Part shown: positions 12,129-23,800 of the stretch, piece after piece
Layout: each line of letters opens with the position of its first letter
Numbering within the stretch: position 1 is the stretch's first letter
DNA from: Papaver somniferum
Lineage: Eukaryota > Streptophyta > Magnoliopsida > Ranunculales > Papaveraceae
Direction of reading: 5' to 3'
Assembly (NCBI RefSeq): GCF_003573695.1
Contig: NC_039363.1
Coordinates: 164,564,747 to 164,628,746 of the forward strand
DNA: 64,000 nucleotides
Made by a program: the position numbers and the translations under genes
Notes under the pieces: generated by a model
Databases searched by the model: none
What the model saw: the letters and a program-made list of their open reading frames with translations, nothing else
Told to the model about the DNA's origin: nothing

Positions 12129-13315
12129 ATGGACAAGAGTATTATCTCTGATAAACGCGTCACCAGAAACAAAAGTTCTGCCTCGACTATTTCTATTAAA
12201 GGAAAGATTCTTCAATCTCGAATATAGACGAACCTTGTGTTCTGACGAGATATACAAACACTGACATGTGTTATTACGATTACCCTTAAAAAGAGTCTAT
12301 CTCTATTAACGAACGGGAAACAGCTGAAGATAGTGAATTGATTCTAAATCTTGTTAGAATCCAAACTGATAGATTTAATCGGTTGAAAAACCATGTCAAT
12401 GTTCTTCTTGGTGTTGTAAGAGACTATAATTTCAAAGAAAACACTAAATATCACTCTTCACGTATGTCTCTTGAGGCAAGCCTTAAAAAGGATGCTTTGA
12501 AAATTGAACATCGCTTGAGTAAACTCTCAATTCAAGGATGCTCTAAGCAGTCTAATATGCCATGTACTTCTGCTACAACTGAAAAAGTTCCAGCTCAAGA
12601 AGTAAAATCAAAATCCCTTCCTGTTAGAAAAGATGTGTTCTCCTCCTCTAATCAAGGAAGTTTCACATCACATGGAAGGAATGAATCTCCTAAAGAGGTT
12701 GTTAAGACTATATTATCTAATCACTTTTGTGATCAGAAAGTATACCTCTTTTGTGAAGCAAAAGGTTCTGCTAAACAAAAGGGGAACTCTAAGTCGAATA
12801 TAAATTCACTTGTTCAACTTCAACACACCTTAGACTTAATTCTCAAAGGTGTAACTGACATTCGTATGTCTAAACCAATTGGTTTTCGTACCTACCCTGT
12901 GTATGGTACCGGGAAAGTCAGTTCAATGAGTTCCTCGAATGCTCAAAAGCAGAACAGAAGTCTTAACAAAAATCGTTTAAGGAACAAACAAGTCTCTTCT
13001 TCCGTTAAAAGAGAAGATAACATTGCCTTTGATGTGAATAAAATTCCAGGAGAAATGAGCAAAAATGATGATATGAGAAACAATATGAAGGAGATGATTA
13101 AAGGGTATAAAGAAACTATCAACAGGTTGTTAATCCCCTCAAGTCAAAAGTCCTCTGGTAAGAACTCAAATTGTGTCTCGTATTTTGATGACAGTAAGTT
13201 TTATGATAATTTCTCACATCAAAAGGTATCCATTTCTAGACCTGAAAGGAAAAAGAGACTCGATCACAAACACAATTCTTTTAATGAGCTCAGAGCTCAT
13301 ACTTGTGTTAATTAA
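12129..13315 (+). pseudogene. gag-like gene of element B
   Basis: An ATG at 12129 begins a reading that stops after about 30 residues. The main open part is 12338-13315, 325 residues, very basic and Ser/Lys/Asn-rich. It aligns with the gag of E3 around the zinc knuckle, but where E3 has CSFCSKRNHYALHC this copy has YLFCEAKGSAKQKG, so most ligands (first Cys, His, last Cys) are lost. It could be nucleic-acid binding through charge alone, or be decaying without having hit stops. No protease or RT follows. Confidence 0.65.
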
Positions 13316-13778
13316 TCACAAGGGTTAAAGAACTTGCTCATAAAAAAAATCTTGTTGAGCAAGATGTGTCAATAATCAGGTATACTGTGGCAAAAATTTT
13401 GTATGCATAGTTGAGCTATCTTCTTATCGTCTATAGCTAAGCTATTGTCTACAGACAACGCTGCCTAAACAGTATTGGTTGTGTCTTGTATCGGTTCTCT
13501 CTGTTAAATGCAATTCTCATTGCATCTTCTTTGTCTTATACTCTTGTGCTCTAAATTGCTTCTCTGAAGTTATGAAATTTATGGAGCCTTTTATGAAAAT
13601 TTTCATGTAGCAAGAGTTTCAGTTTTAAACCTTTGGTTGGGTCAAGTTGTATTCGCATGGATACCCGTGTTTTATTACGAGTCAACTATTAAAAACCCTA
13701 AAAACTTCGTTCCTAAGAAACCTTTAAATACCTTGAGTCGTGTACGCATACTCTGGGTGTTATTTTTTGTTGTCAAGT

Positions 13779-14111
13779 ATGTCATCCTCTCCACCTTCAC
13801 GTTCCTGTGGGTTTGCAAGAGGGTTTCTTGATAAAGGTATAGGTTTCAAGTCGAAAGGGAGGAAGAAAATAACCCTTGTAGATGAAGATCATCCCAATGA
13901 TTCATGTTACTATACCTATACTCATGAGGATGTTGAGAAGGAGGATATGGTTCCTGCTGAAGTGGTTCATGATTTTCTTAAATACTTTGAGGAATCAAAA
14001 CTGCAGCTCGTTGATACCTTGAAAAGTCTTGATGTGTTAAAAACTGAGTTGAAAAAGGTTACCTCTGACCTTGGTCTCATAAATCTCACATCAATGATCT
14101 TCTCAAAGTAA
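13779..14111 (+). CDS. second ORF of element B, unknown function
   Basis: A 110-residue ORF starting MSSSPPSRSCGFARGF. The N-terminal third is basic, the middle acidic (LVDEDHPNDSCY), and the C-terminal half is a predicted amphipathic coil (FLKYFEESKLQLVDTLKSL). No known domain is recognised. In E3 a different coil-forming ORF (46079-46372, minus) occupies a similar place, about 0.7 kb after gag. I chose the internal ATG at 13779 because the upstream ATG at 13740 adds only a hydrophobic stretch in what looks like spacer. It may encode a coil protein of the element; function unknown. Confidence 0.4.
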   Translation: MSSSPPSRSCGFARGFLDKGIGFKSKGRKKITLVDEDHPNDSCYYTYTHEDVEKEDMVPAEVVHDFLKYFEESKLQLVDTLKSLDVLKTELKKVTSDLGLINLTSMIFSK

Positions 14112-14336
14112 ATATCTTCTCTGAAGATGCAATGGATGCTGTCAATCACAAGCTCAAATACCTCAAGACTCGTGAGGATCCCGAACCGTCTATTAGACCC
14201 AAGTTCGTGTTCGACTTTGGCATAGAAGTCCGTTTTATCTTGTTGATTTTATTATTTGCCTAGTAAATCTTCTATTGAGAATTTTATTTTCTTGTTTTAT
14301 TTAGAAGAATAACTAGAGTTTGGAATAGCCATTATT

Positions 14337-14567
14337 GTGATTACACATAGCTATGTCCAACGTTTTCATCTTCATGTTTTTAGGTTTATTTGTTTAAATT
14401 CTAAAATTGTTTGGAAGATGATTCTTGCAGTATTAATCTTTATGGTTTTATATATTGCGATATGTTATGGGATATGTGTGTTTGCGCCCGTGAACTATGA
14501 TTGTCCCATACTTTGTCAAAAGTTAAGTCTTTCGTATGTCGATATGTATGTATTGATAAAAGAATGA
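14337..14567 (+). CDS. small hydrophobic ORF of the element 3' region
   Basis: A 76-residue ORF starting MITHSYV with a hydrophobic core (AVLIFMVLYIAICYGI) that could be one membrane segment. It is clearly homologous to the minus-strand ORF at 3624-3815 in E1. The E1 copy ends at CPILCQK; this one continues 13 residues. Unknown family. It lies between the second ORF and the polypurine tract, where some plant elements carry accessory or envelope-like ORFs; that role is only a guess. Confidence 0.35.
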   Translation: MITHSYVQRFHLHVFRFICLNSKIVWKMILAVLIFMVLYIAICYGICVFAPVNYDCPILCQKLSLSYVDMYVLIKE

Positions 14568-15591
14568 ATGAGCTTCTGACATTACAAAAGTTTGAAGCCT
14601 ATTATGTCATTATTGATGGATGATAGGATGAACTTTTGTTTACGAAGATTATGTCTATTGTATGTCATTGTGCAAATAGTGATGGAAGATAAAATGAATC
14701 CTTGTCTATTCCGCAATATTGATCTTCCCTGATCCATATTTTATGTATATACTGTGCGGTTCCATAAGTTCTCTTATGTTGAGCATTTACGATTAGATTA
14801 ATCATGGGTTTTCTTGTGGTTAATTTAATTGAGTATTATTTGGAATTAAATTCATATCCGTATGTAATTTGTTATGTCCAAAGAAATCCTTCTTTTCTCT
14901 TGAAATTAAGGTCGCTCTTGTTGTTCTTTCGGGAATGACATTTTATGGGGGTGAGTTCTTAATTGAACTTGTGCTTAATTGCCAAATCTTTGTGGGGAGT
15001 GCGGCTGTGGAATATTGTAGGGGTTATCTTGTATCTTTATAAACTCCTTGATGAAAGCATTTAGCTTCGGCTTTATGATTGCATCTAAATAAGTTGATAT
15101 GTGCTTGCTTTTGGTCATGAAATTTCTTTATGGAAATTTTCATTAGGATCCCGTTTTTGTACCTTTGCCAATTTATTGACAAAAAAGAGGAGAATCAATG
15201 CGTAGTTCACACTACAAATATATATGGTTTTAGGATCATTATGTAAGGGGGAGTGGTTTCCATGTGAGATGGAGTATTGACTAAGGGGGAGTGATACATA
15301 TCACTATAGTATTGTTGTCGAAGTTGTGATACAATTGAACTTTGATGTTGTGTAATAATACTGTGACACTGTGTAACATTGATTGAGAATTCTTGTTTTC
15401 TCATTGTTATAGCTACGGATTTTCAACAACGATGATGCTAAACTTACAACCTTTGGAATCATTGGAGTACTTGGAAGTGACGAAGATTTCGAGTAATGTT
15501 GAAGATTAGGCATGTGGAATAGGAGATACAAAAGTTTATTTATCTATTTTTATATTCCATATGTATTAATAGTTTTGTCACTAAAATTGAC
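14568..15591 (+). other. non-coding 3' region of element B
   Basis: No ORF of note. Homologous to inverted segments at 2.87-3.6 kb (E1) and 44.9-45.9 kb (E3). Confidence 0.6.
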
Positions 15592-15603
15592 AAAAGGAGA
15601 GAT
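15592..15603 (+). other. polypurine tract of element B
   Basis: AAAAGGAGAGAT directly before the TGTTAGAG start of the 3' LTR; the expected plus-strand primer. Confidence 0.8.
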
Positions 15604-17333
15604 TGTTAGAGCACTGCTCGGTCGAACTCGCATGCGTTGCTATCTCAAGCATGTTTGTCAATGTTAGTGACCAAAACTATAAGTCTTGATTTCTAGTCTA
15701 CTATAGCTAAGTCTGGGACTAGGATAGAAAGTGTAGATGAGCTCAAGAACTCCATGACGATCATCATACAAGACGAAGAACTACTCAAGGAACTGGCGGA
15801 ACTTCATCGACTAAAAGGTATGTGGAGACTTGAACTTATCTATCACTCAAAATTCTATCTACTATATCTCCTATCTCGAGACAAAAGTCGTTTTGCTATA
15901 TAGACTTTGATTATACACATTTGCTATTTCGAGCCGAGTTTATCTCGCTTATCTATTTCTCAAAATATGTGTTGGTAAGCTTTCGCTTCGCCAAGTTCAT
16001 CTTTACCTAGTGATGAAAGTCATATTATGTTTCAATTACTTGAAAACGGCTTTGACGAAAAATAGTTTGTGAACAACAACTATATAACGTCCTCTAAGAA
16101 TGTTTCAATTATTGAAATGAGAGTTTAGATTATATAACCATTGTTAGATATAAGCATTGTGTGTAACACGTATATGTATAAGTCCTTATTCCTTGAACCA
16201 AAGTATGCGTAATTTGTTGATCAGGAAAACCGGAACAGAGTCCGCGAACCCAGTACGCGTACTCAGTCCGCGAACTGTCGGAGGTTCTCTTCCCGAGAAA
16301 ATATGCTGGAGTTTGTAAACCATTTACAAACTTATTCCGGGTACTTGAGTCCGCGTACCTAGTCCGCGTACTTAGGTTGGTTATTTTCTAAAAACGATTA
16401 TTCGTGAACTTATACTTATATAAACTAAGGAATGCAAGTTTACAAACCGTGTCTATAAAGTTCATGAATCGATTCGAGTGAATCAAATCGTTTTTGCTTC
16501 GATTGTGTCTTGTATACTTCTATAAGATCTAAGCAATTGAACAACTCTCTAACTAGTTTATTTGAGTAATTTGAACTAGTTATGGTAAAGAAGAATATGG
16601 TTGATATGAAAGTGCTCATATGGCTAACCATAATGTTTGGGTACGGTTACACAAACCTAAAATCGTGCATTTCATTTGTGTGTAACAAGCTAAGTTTTCG
16701 ATATAACGGTTGAAAGATATTAACTTGAATCTAATCAGGTTTTCATCTAACGGTGAATATTGAATGCTTTGTTACTGAGCTAACATTGATTGCAAACCCT
16801 GATTTGAAAGACTATATAAGGGAGAAATCTAGCAACTGGGAAACCTAATCCCCACACCTCCTGTGTGATACTAGTTGTATAAGCTAGAGTCGATTCTCCT
16901 TTAACCTTAGGTTTCTTCCCGAAACCCTGTAGTTTAACGACTTGAAGACTTCATTGGGATTGTGAAGCCAGATCGATACTACTTTCTTGTAGTTGTGTGG
17001 CCTAATCTTGTTGTTTCTATCGTATTGAGTACAATCGTAACGATTGACTTGACATTGATATATCCGATAGGCAAGATATAAAAGTAATCACAAACATCTT
17101 CGTCTCATCGTTTGTGATTCCACAATATCTTCTTTCGTTGCATCGATTAATATTATTGTGAGGTGATATATAATATTAAGTTGTTCTTCGGGAATATAAG
17201 TCTGGTTTATCAATTGGTTCCTGTTCACCTTGATTTATCAAAAGACGGAACAAAACTCGTAGGTATTTCTGTGGGAGACAGATTTGTCTATTATCATAGA
17301 CTTTTCTGTGTGATACAGATTTGTTTATTAAAC
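15604..17333 (+). repeat. 3' LTR of element B, truncated
   Basis: It starts TGTTAGAGCACTG and follows solo LTR A closely without the nested LTR C, so it serves as the uninterrupted reference. TATATAAGGG lies at about 16813. Similarity stops at GATTTGTTTATTAA (17333), about 0.6 kb before the expected LTR end, where unrelated sequence begins. No right-hand target duplication is therefore available. Confidence 0.8.
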
Positions 17334-17533
17334 CTTACAACTTGACAACAACTACAAATAGGTGAGAATATACATACATGTATCTGGTACGATATATGCA
17401 CAAATTTCCTTAATGTAATTGTAACGAATGATTGGAGGGGCACTGTTACACCAAAGAAGTTCATACTTGATAATCCTAATAAAACCACTCTTTCGAAAGA
17501 AAATACAACCTATTAGAGCATTCCGATTTATTA

Positions 17534-19024
17534 ACAAGGCTGAATTGGGGGCCCTGGAAAAATAATTGGGGACTCTATCTACAGAACAAAAAAGGTCATG
17601 AAATAATAATTGGGAGTTATCCCTTATCCCCAACTTTTTTAAATGACTAAACCACCCCAAATCATTAGTGGTAATTAAGTTAATTAGTTTAATTAGATTA
17701 AAATCAGATTTAGGGATAAAATTTTGATAAAATAAAAATTGTGTTTTTGTGTTGTGGAGAGGAAGAAGTTGAGTTTTTGAGGGATTCCAGTAGAGGAATC
17801 ATATTGCTCGAAATGAAGGAACCAATCCTCAAAATGAAGAACCCGAAGCTCAAAACAATCAGGTAAACTTCGTATACTCTTCAAATTATATGAATGACTC
17901 CCCAAGTGGTCGATTCATGTACACTATGCAACTACTCAGAGTGAGGGTCGTTAAGTCGAGAGGGTAATAAACGAACGACTCTAAGGAGTCGTCAATTACT
18001 TGACACAACCTTTGACGACTCAAACCTGCAACTTTTGCAGGTTATGAAAAATCGTCAACCAAGTGTGATATAATTGACGACTCCAGCTAGTTAGGTCATA
18101 TAGAGTCGTTAACTTAATATGTTTAGAACCCAACGACTCTAAAAAATTTTACTCTCTGAAGATGTTACTCTTAGGGTCGTTAATTAGGCATTCCTATATA
18201 CTAACGACCCTAGCGAGCCATTTCATAGATCAAGGGTCGGCAGGCAAAATTTATAAAACCAAACGACCCTTCAACATCGTTAACGACTTCAAAATTTTGA
18301 CATGACAACCCTTCAACATAGTTAACGACTACAACCATTTGACATGACGACCCTTCCTATTTTTTGAACAGGGAACAAATTTTGTATCATATAGAGTCGT
18401 TAGTTTCATAAAGGGGTCGTCAAAAAAAGAATCGTTAATGCTTTAGAAATATATTGACGGCCCTATCACTATTTGGGACAGAGAGGTGGTTCTGCATAAG
18501 ACAGAGTCGTTCGTATTTAAAAAGAGTCGTCGAGAAGAATCGTTAACGATTTAGAAATCCGTAGACGACACTATTCTAGGGCAGAAAACCAGGTTTAGGG
18601 TCGTTATCTACTACACCCTAATGGTTAACGATTTTTCATCAATTCAACATGCATATCAAAAATCGTTAAGCAATAAAAAACCGTGGTTAACGACCCTGGA
18701 ACTGTAACTGCAATTTTGCAGTTGAAAACCTAATTTTTCAATCAACAAATCAAATTAAAACGCAAACCCAACTTAGATTAAGGGGTTTTAGTTCACTTAC
18801 GACGATGAATCGGTGAGAATGTTTTTCCTCAGAAGTCGTTAATGGAATGGGAGACAGTGGGATAGAGGGAGCAGAGGAGAAGAAGAATGGGAGGAGAAGA
18901 AGTTATCAGAGAAAGGTAAAATAGTTATTTCACCATTATTTTGGAAGCCCCATACATTTTTTGGTGTGGGTATAAAATGTATCCTCGCCCCCAACTAGTT
19001 TCCATGGTCCCCATTCAGCGTTGT
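17534..19024 (+). mobile_element. TIR DNA transposon (non-autonomous) upstream of the NAL1-like gene
   Basis: The left end ACAAGGCTGAATTGGGG pairs with the right end, whose reverse complement is ACAACGCTGAATGGGG. TTA flanks both ends (17531-17533 and 19025-19027), a three-base duplication as made by PIF/Harbinger-type transposases; the terminal sequence itself does not settle the superfamily. It is 1491 bp with no transposase ORF. About 28 copies of a GAGTCGTTAA or AACGACYC motif in both orientations fill 17945-18840. Confidence 0.65.
17945..18840. repeat. dense array of GAGTCGTTAA / TTAACGACTC motifs
   Basis: Short motif variants (GGGTCGTTAA, GAGTCGTCAA, AACGACCCT, AATCGTTAAC and others) recur every 20-60 bp on both strands; I count about 28 in 0.9 kb. 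They are dispersed rather than tandem, like transposase-binding subterminal repeats of class II elements. Confidence 0.7.
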
Positions 19025-20840
19025 TTATTAGCTCAGTCAGTCAGTTGTGAAAACTGTCACAATGGATACGGCTCTTGGCAACAGGGGACGTATTAACCTT
19101 TTCCAAACCTCTCGATCAATTGAATTATTTCAGAAAGACCGACTCAAGGAAATGTTGAAGAAAATAAAAAATAGAAAAAGTGTGCAACTTTTGGGGAGCA
19201 AATATTAGTGGACCCCGTTATTCTTCCTTTTCTTTAATTTGTCCTTGTCGTAGTAGGGTAGGGGCCCCTTTGCTTTGCCCCTCCATTAAAAATCCTCTCC
19301 ATCTCAAGCTACACAAAAATAACACAATAAGGTAAAAAATAAAAGAAAGAAAAAAGAAAAAATTACAAATGAGAAAAAGAAAAGATACGTGTATATTTAT
19401 TACAAAGAGTTGTTGACAATTTTGATAGTAATAGAAATTTGAGGAGCAGTTCTTTTTTCCATTTTCTTTTTTTTCTTTTGGATATCCCTCTCCTCCTCCT
19501 CAATCAAGTCTTTGATTAGTGATTTCTCCAAAGAAATGTTTAAAATTAAATGTGGGGTTTTGTAGTAAAATTAAATTAGGTTGAAAAAAATAGGTTAGAT
19601 TAGATTAGATGGATTTGTTCTACAACAACCACTCTTCTGCAATTGATGCAAGCTGTCAATTCTTGTTGTTGTTGTTGAAGAAGAGATTCCCGCTCCGATC
19701 TGACACATGGGGGGCAATTTTGGAATACTCCTCATCCTCCTCCTCCTTCATTTGCTACTGTTGATACTGCTATTAGTAATAGTAGTAGTAGGAGTGCTAT
19801 TAGGGCATCACCATCATACTTATCAACAAGGTCTTCTTGTTACTCTACTTTCTTCTTCTTCTTCTTCTTCTTCTTCTTCTTCTTCAGTACTAGTGGTTTC
19901 CCCATTGTTCTTTAGGTGAGCTCCCTCTCTCTCTCTCTCTCTCATCAGTCATCAGTTTTACTTTTTTCCTTATCTTCTTCCCCCTTTTCAGTATGGGTTC
20001 TACTTGGTTTTCTTTTTTTTTTTTGCTGATCTACTTGGATTTTTCAATTTTGTGAATGTGTATTGCTACCTATTTGTAGTGTGTGATGCTTAATTTCATT
20101 TTTGAAGCTTGTTTTTGTCACTACTGCTGTTTTGGGGGTTTCAGTTTCTCTTCAGTAGAGTTTTGCTTTAAGGGTTTATGCTTGTTAAACTTTCTAGGTT
20201 TCAATTTTTTTTTGTTTCTTTTTACTGTTGTTGCTGCTGCTGATTTTGCCCTTTTATCATTTAATACACATAAGTAGAATATTGGGGTTAATGTATTCTG
20301 CAAGCATGAAGCGGGTTTTATGCTAAGTTGAGAAAAAAAAAAGTAAATAAAAAAGTGGTTACTTGTGGTTTGTAGCTATGATTGTTTATTTATTTATTCT
20401 ACCCAATCATTCCTTCTCTGTGGTTGTTTGGTTTGGTTTGAGAAGGTATTGCTTGTTTGTGCATGTTTTATACTAGTCTTATTCTTATGCGTGATGATGA
20501 TGACTTCCTTCTGGGCACATCTCATGATGAATAGTAATAAATCCTAAAACCTTTGGCTTCTTGCTCTTTTTGCACCATTTGAGCTCAAGTCATGTGATTG
20601 CATTTCTTCTGCAAGATAATCTTGACATGTTTAATCTCTTTCCGTAAATTCAGCAGGTTCAGACAGTGTTCCTAATCTGTTTTGGACATTCTTGTTTTTA
20701 TTGCGAACTTCTAAGAATGAATAAAAGTGATGCATAGAAACTATATGAGTGTCAATCGTGTGGAATTATACTATTGATAGTTTGGGTATGCTAATTAATT
20801 TATTTTTGAAATTTTGACTTTCATTTAGGCCAACTGGATA
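19025..20840 (+). promoter_or_regulatory. 5' flank, 5' UTR and 5' UTR intron of the NAL1-like gene
   Basis: No protein gene is accepted here. A splice acceptor (TTCATTTAG, ending 20828) lies 12 bases before the start codon. A donor (TTTAG/GTGAGC at 19914/19915) follows a CTT microsatellite (about 19848-19884), so a 5' UTR intron of about 914 bp is likely. A CT microsatellite follows the donor (19921-19943). Such pyrimidine tracts are common in plant 5' UTRs. The transcription start is not placed. Confidence 0.55.
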
Positions 20841-23800
20841 ATGGGGAAGAGCGGATCTTATGAACTAAGGGGGGCGCGACACTCGGGTTCTACACAATCA
20901 GAGGAATCGGCTCTAGACATGGAACGGAATTATTGTTGTCATCCAAACCTACCATCAGCAAGTCCACCACCACTTCAAGCCTTTGCATCAGCTGGTCAGC
21001 ACTCTGAAAGCAATGCTGCCTACTTCTCATGGCCCACTTCCAGTCGATTGAATGGAGCTGCTGAAGATCGCGCAAACTATTTCGGGAATCTTCAGAAAGG
21101 GGTGCTGCCTGAAACACATGATCGCTTACCAACGGGGAAGCAAGCAACCAGTTTGCTCGAGCTGATGACAATAAGGGCATTTCATAGCCAGATCTTGCGA
21201 CGTTATAGTCTCGGCACCGCAATTGGGTTTCGGATCCGCAAGGGTACGTTGACAGATATACCTGCTATTCTTGTTTTTGTTGCCCGGAAAGTTCATAGGC
21301 AGTGGCTCAACCACATCCAGTGTTTACCGGCTGCCCTTGAGGTAAGAGCAGTATGTACTGGTATTATTCTGCATCTCATTATGTATGATGGCGAGCATGT
21401 GTTTACTCGTTCTTCCCTCTTATCATTTGTATCTTTCAATTCGTTGTGAATTAGAGATAAGGAGGATTTGCATATATTTTCCGGAAGTTGGAAATGATTT
21501 GAAGTCAATGTGCAGGGGCCAGGAGGCGTATGGTGTGATGTAGACGTTGTTGAGTTCTCATACTTTGGTGCTCCTGCACAAACCCCCAAAGAACAACTGT
21601 ACACTGAGCTTGTTGATGGCTTACGAGGAAGCGATCTCTGTATTGGTTCAGGTTCCCAGGTAATCCTTGCTTAATCCTCAAATGCTTCATACTATCTGTC
21701 CCACTTTCTTGACACACAAATATTCACAGGGTTCACTGATTGAGGGACGCATTCTATTTTTAACCAGCTTTATAGAGGAAATTGGCATCTAGTGAACTAT
21801 GTGTTGAACTGGTTATCTTTTCTGTCAAATCTGTTACCTTACTGTTCATCGGGATGTTTGCTTTTGCTGTAAGGTTTTACCCTCCGTGTACTACTAGTCC
21901 TGTAGGTCCTAGAGCGTAGCCTATAGGTATGAGTTTGTCACTATGAAGGAGCCATGTTAGCGGTTATGGTATTGTATATCTGTTTCCATTCCATCTTATT
22001 TTTCCTTTGTTATATTTTAATTTAATTGGTTATCATTTTAGTGATCTTGATACTACCCCCTGCCACCTTTACCCATCAGAAGATTATTTTCACCCCTGTG
22101 CTCCTTGAGCTCTTCCATGAGTAAGAAATCTCCTAAAAATGAAACGGATCCTATTTTGGCTATTACCTTCCCCAAACATTATTGGTTTTTTGCATATAGA
22201 CGTATTTTGAAATATTTCCAAATGATCAAAATCCTGAAGGAAATTCAGTTTCCTCAGAGTTAAGCTAAAATCCCCTGGTCAGGTAATCTCCATCCCAAGC
22301 TGCTTTATTGTCTCCTGTATCATCAGTGTTTTTGCACATTCCAAGTTGTTGAAAATACGTTTATCTGATTGCGACTCACTATGTAACTATGTAAGTAGAT
22401 AACATGTTGCATGAATGAAATATCTGGTAACTTGTCAGTTGGCTAATTGTCTAACATAGCATCATTTGAAGTCTAATCTTGATAGGCTGATTGGCTATCT
22501 GTGGATGTTAATATGTTCTCCTTTTTTGAAGTATACTTTTCTCCTATGTATACTTCCACAATCTAGGTATGCTATTACAGACTGGGACTAGTTGGGAGGC
22601 TGTAAAATGTTTAGCATGTCACCTATTTATCAAACGATTTTCCCATAAGCAGTTTATTTATATTTTATGATATAAGTACACAATTACTGAAGCAACATTA
22701 GGAACAAGTTAAATAGGATTTGACTGTTAATTTTCGGAGAATTTTAGTTACTTTCTTGTTTACTGTTTTGGACTGTATATATCTTTTAAATTTATTGTTG
22801 ATGCTCTAGGTTGCAAGTCAAGAGACATATGGAACATTAGGTGCGATAGTAAGGAGCCGTACAGGCAACCATCAAGTTGGATTCTTGACAAATAGGCATG
22901 TAGCGGTTGATCTTGACTACCCAAATCAAAAGATGTTTCATCCATTGCCTCCCAGCCTTGGACCTGGGGTGTATCTGGGAGCAGTGGAGAGGGCTACATC
23001 TTTCATTACAGATGATCTTTGGTATGGCACCTTTGCTGGAACAAACCCAGGTAAGTTTTTTGACTTGTTGTGAAACCCTTCATAGCATTGTATGCTTAAC
23101 ATATAAAACCATGGCAATTTATACAACTGGCGTATGTTGATTGAGAAATTCTTGGTTTCAACAATATTTCTTCTGGGCTGAAGCCGGGCCATCTTTTTGT
23201 TTCTTACTGATACAAGTGATACACCTAATTGATGAAGAGCGCAGTGTAGGTTGATACCACACCTTGGAGTTCTTGTTGTTTAGAATTTTAACCGAAGGCT
23301 GATTCTAAGTGCTTGCCTCAGTATTTTTAATCATGCTCCTGTGGTCTGGGCTTGTTGTGACCATCCACCAAGGACAACTTTTTAAAACTAGAAAATCTGA
23401 ACTTAAATTAAAACTTTGATACGTATTTGATAATTAAAGCTTGTCTGATGGGAATCATGGGACCAATAAAATTTGATTGTTGCAAACGAAGTAAGGAAGT
23501 TGTTAGGGCTCAACAAAGCAAACCTATAGTCCATTGGTAGGATGAAAGATTGTACTCAGAGGTATCATAATATTTGTGACGGTATATCTGAGTTTTTTTA
23601 TATAGTTATGGAAGTTTGGACTAATTTTTGAGGTTATAATGCCTAAATTAGGGCTCACATGGCAACATTCTTTCTCAGTTCTAACCCTGGTTTATGTTTA
23701 CTTGGTCTACTCAGCGTTATTTCTGTGGAAAGATGAATAAATTCGTAGAGTTTTAGTGAAAAGATTGTAATTTACTAATGATTGTTTCTTAAGCTGACCC

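Larger units (their letters stand above)
7179..17333 (+). mobile_element. non-autonomous LTR element B with nested solo LTRs
   Basis: Order on the plus strand: truncated 5' LTR (7179-7450, continuing 11085-12061), primer site 12064, gag-like gene, a second ORF, a long 3' region, polypurine tract 15592-15603, and a 3' LTR from 15604 that stops at about 17333. Solo LTR A is inserted in the 5' LTR. No polymerase, integrase or protease is visible in 12.06-15.6 kb. The primer site suggests Copia-type replication supplied in trans. Confidence 0.8.

Noticed and set aside
19707..19919. 70-residue plus-strand ORF rich in Leu and Ser
   Set aside because: It is the translation of a CTT microsatellite and 5' UTR sequence of the NAL1-like gene and runs through a splice donor.
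20890..21222. 110-residue minus-strand ORF
   Set aside because: Antisense shadow of NAL1-like exon 1, whose sense frame is conserved and spliced correctly.
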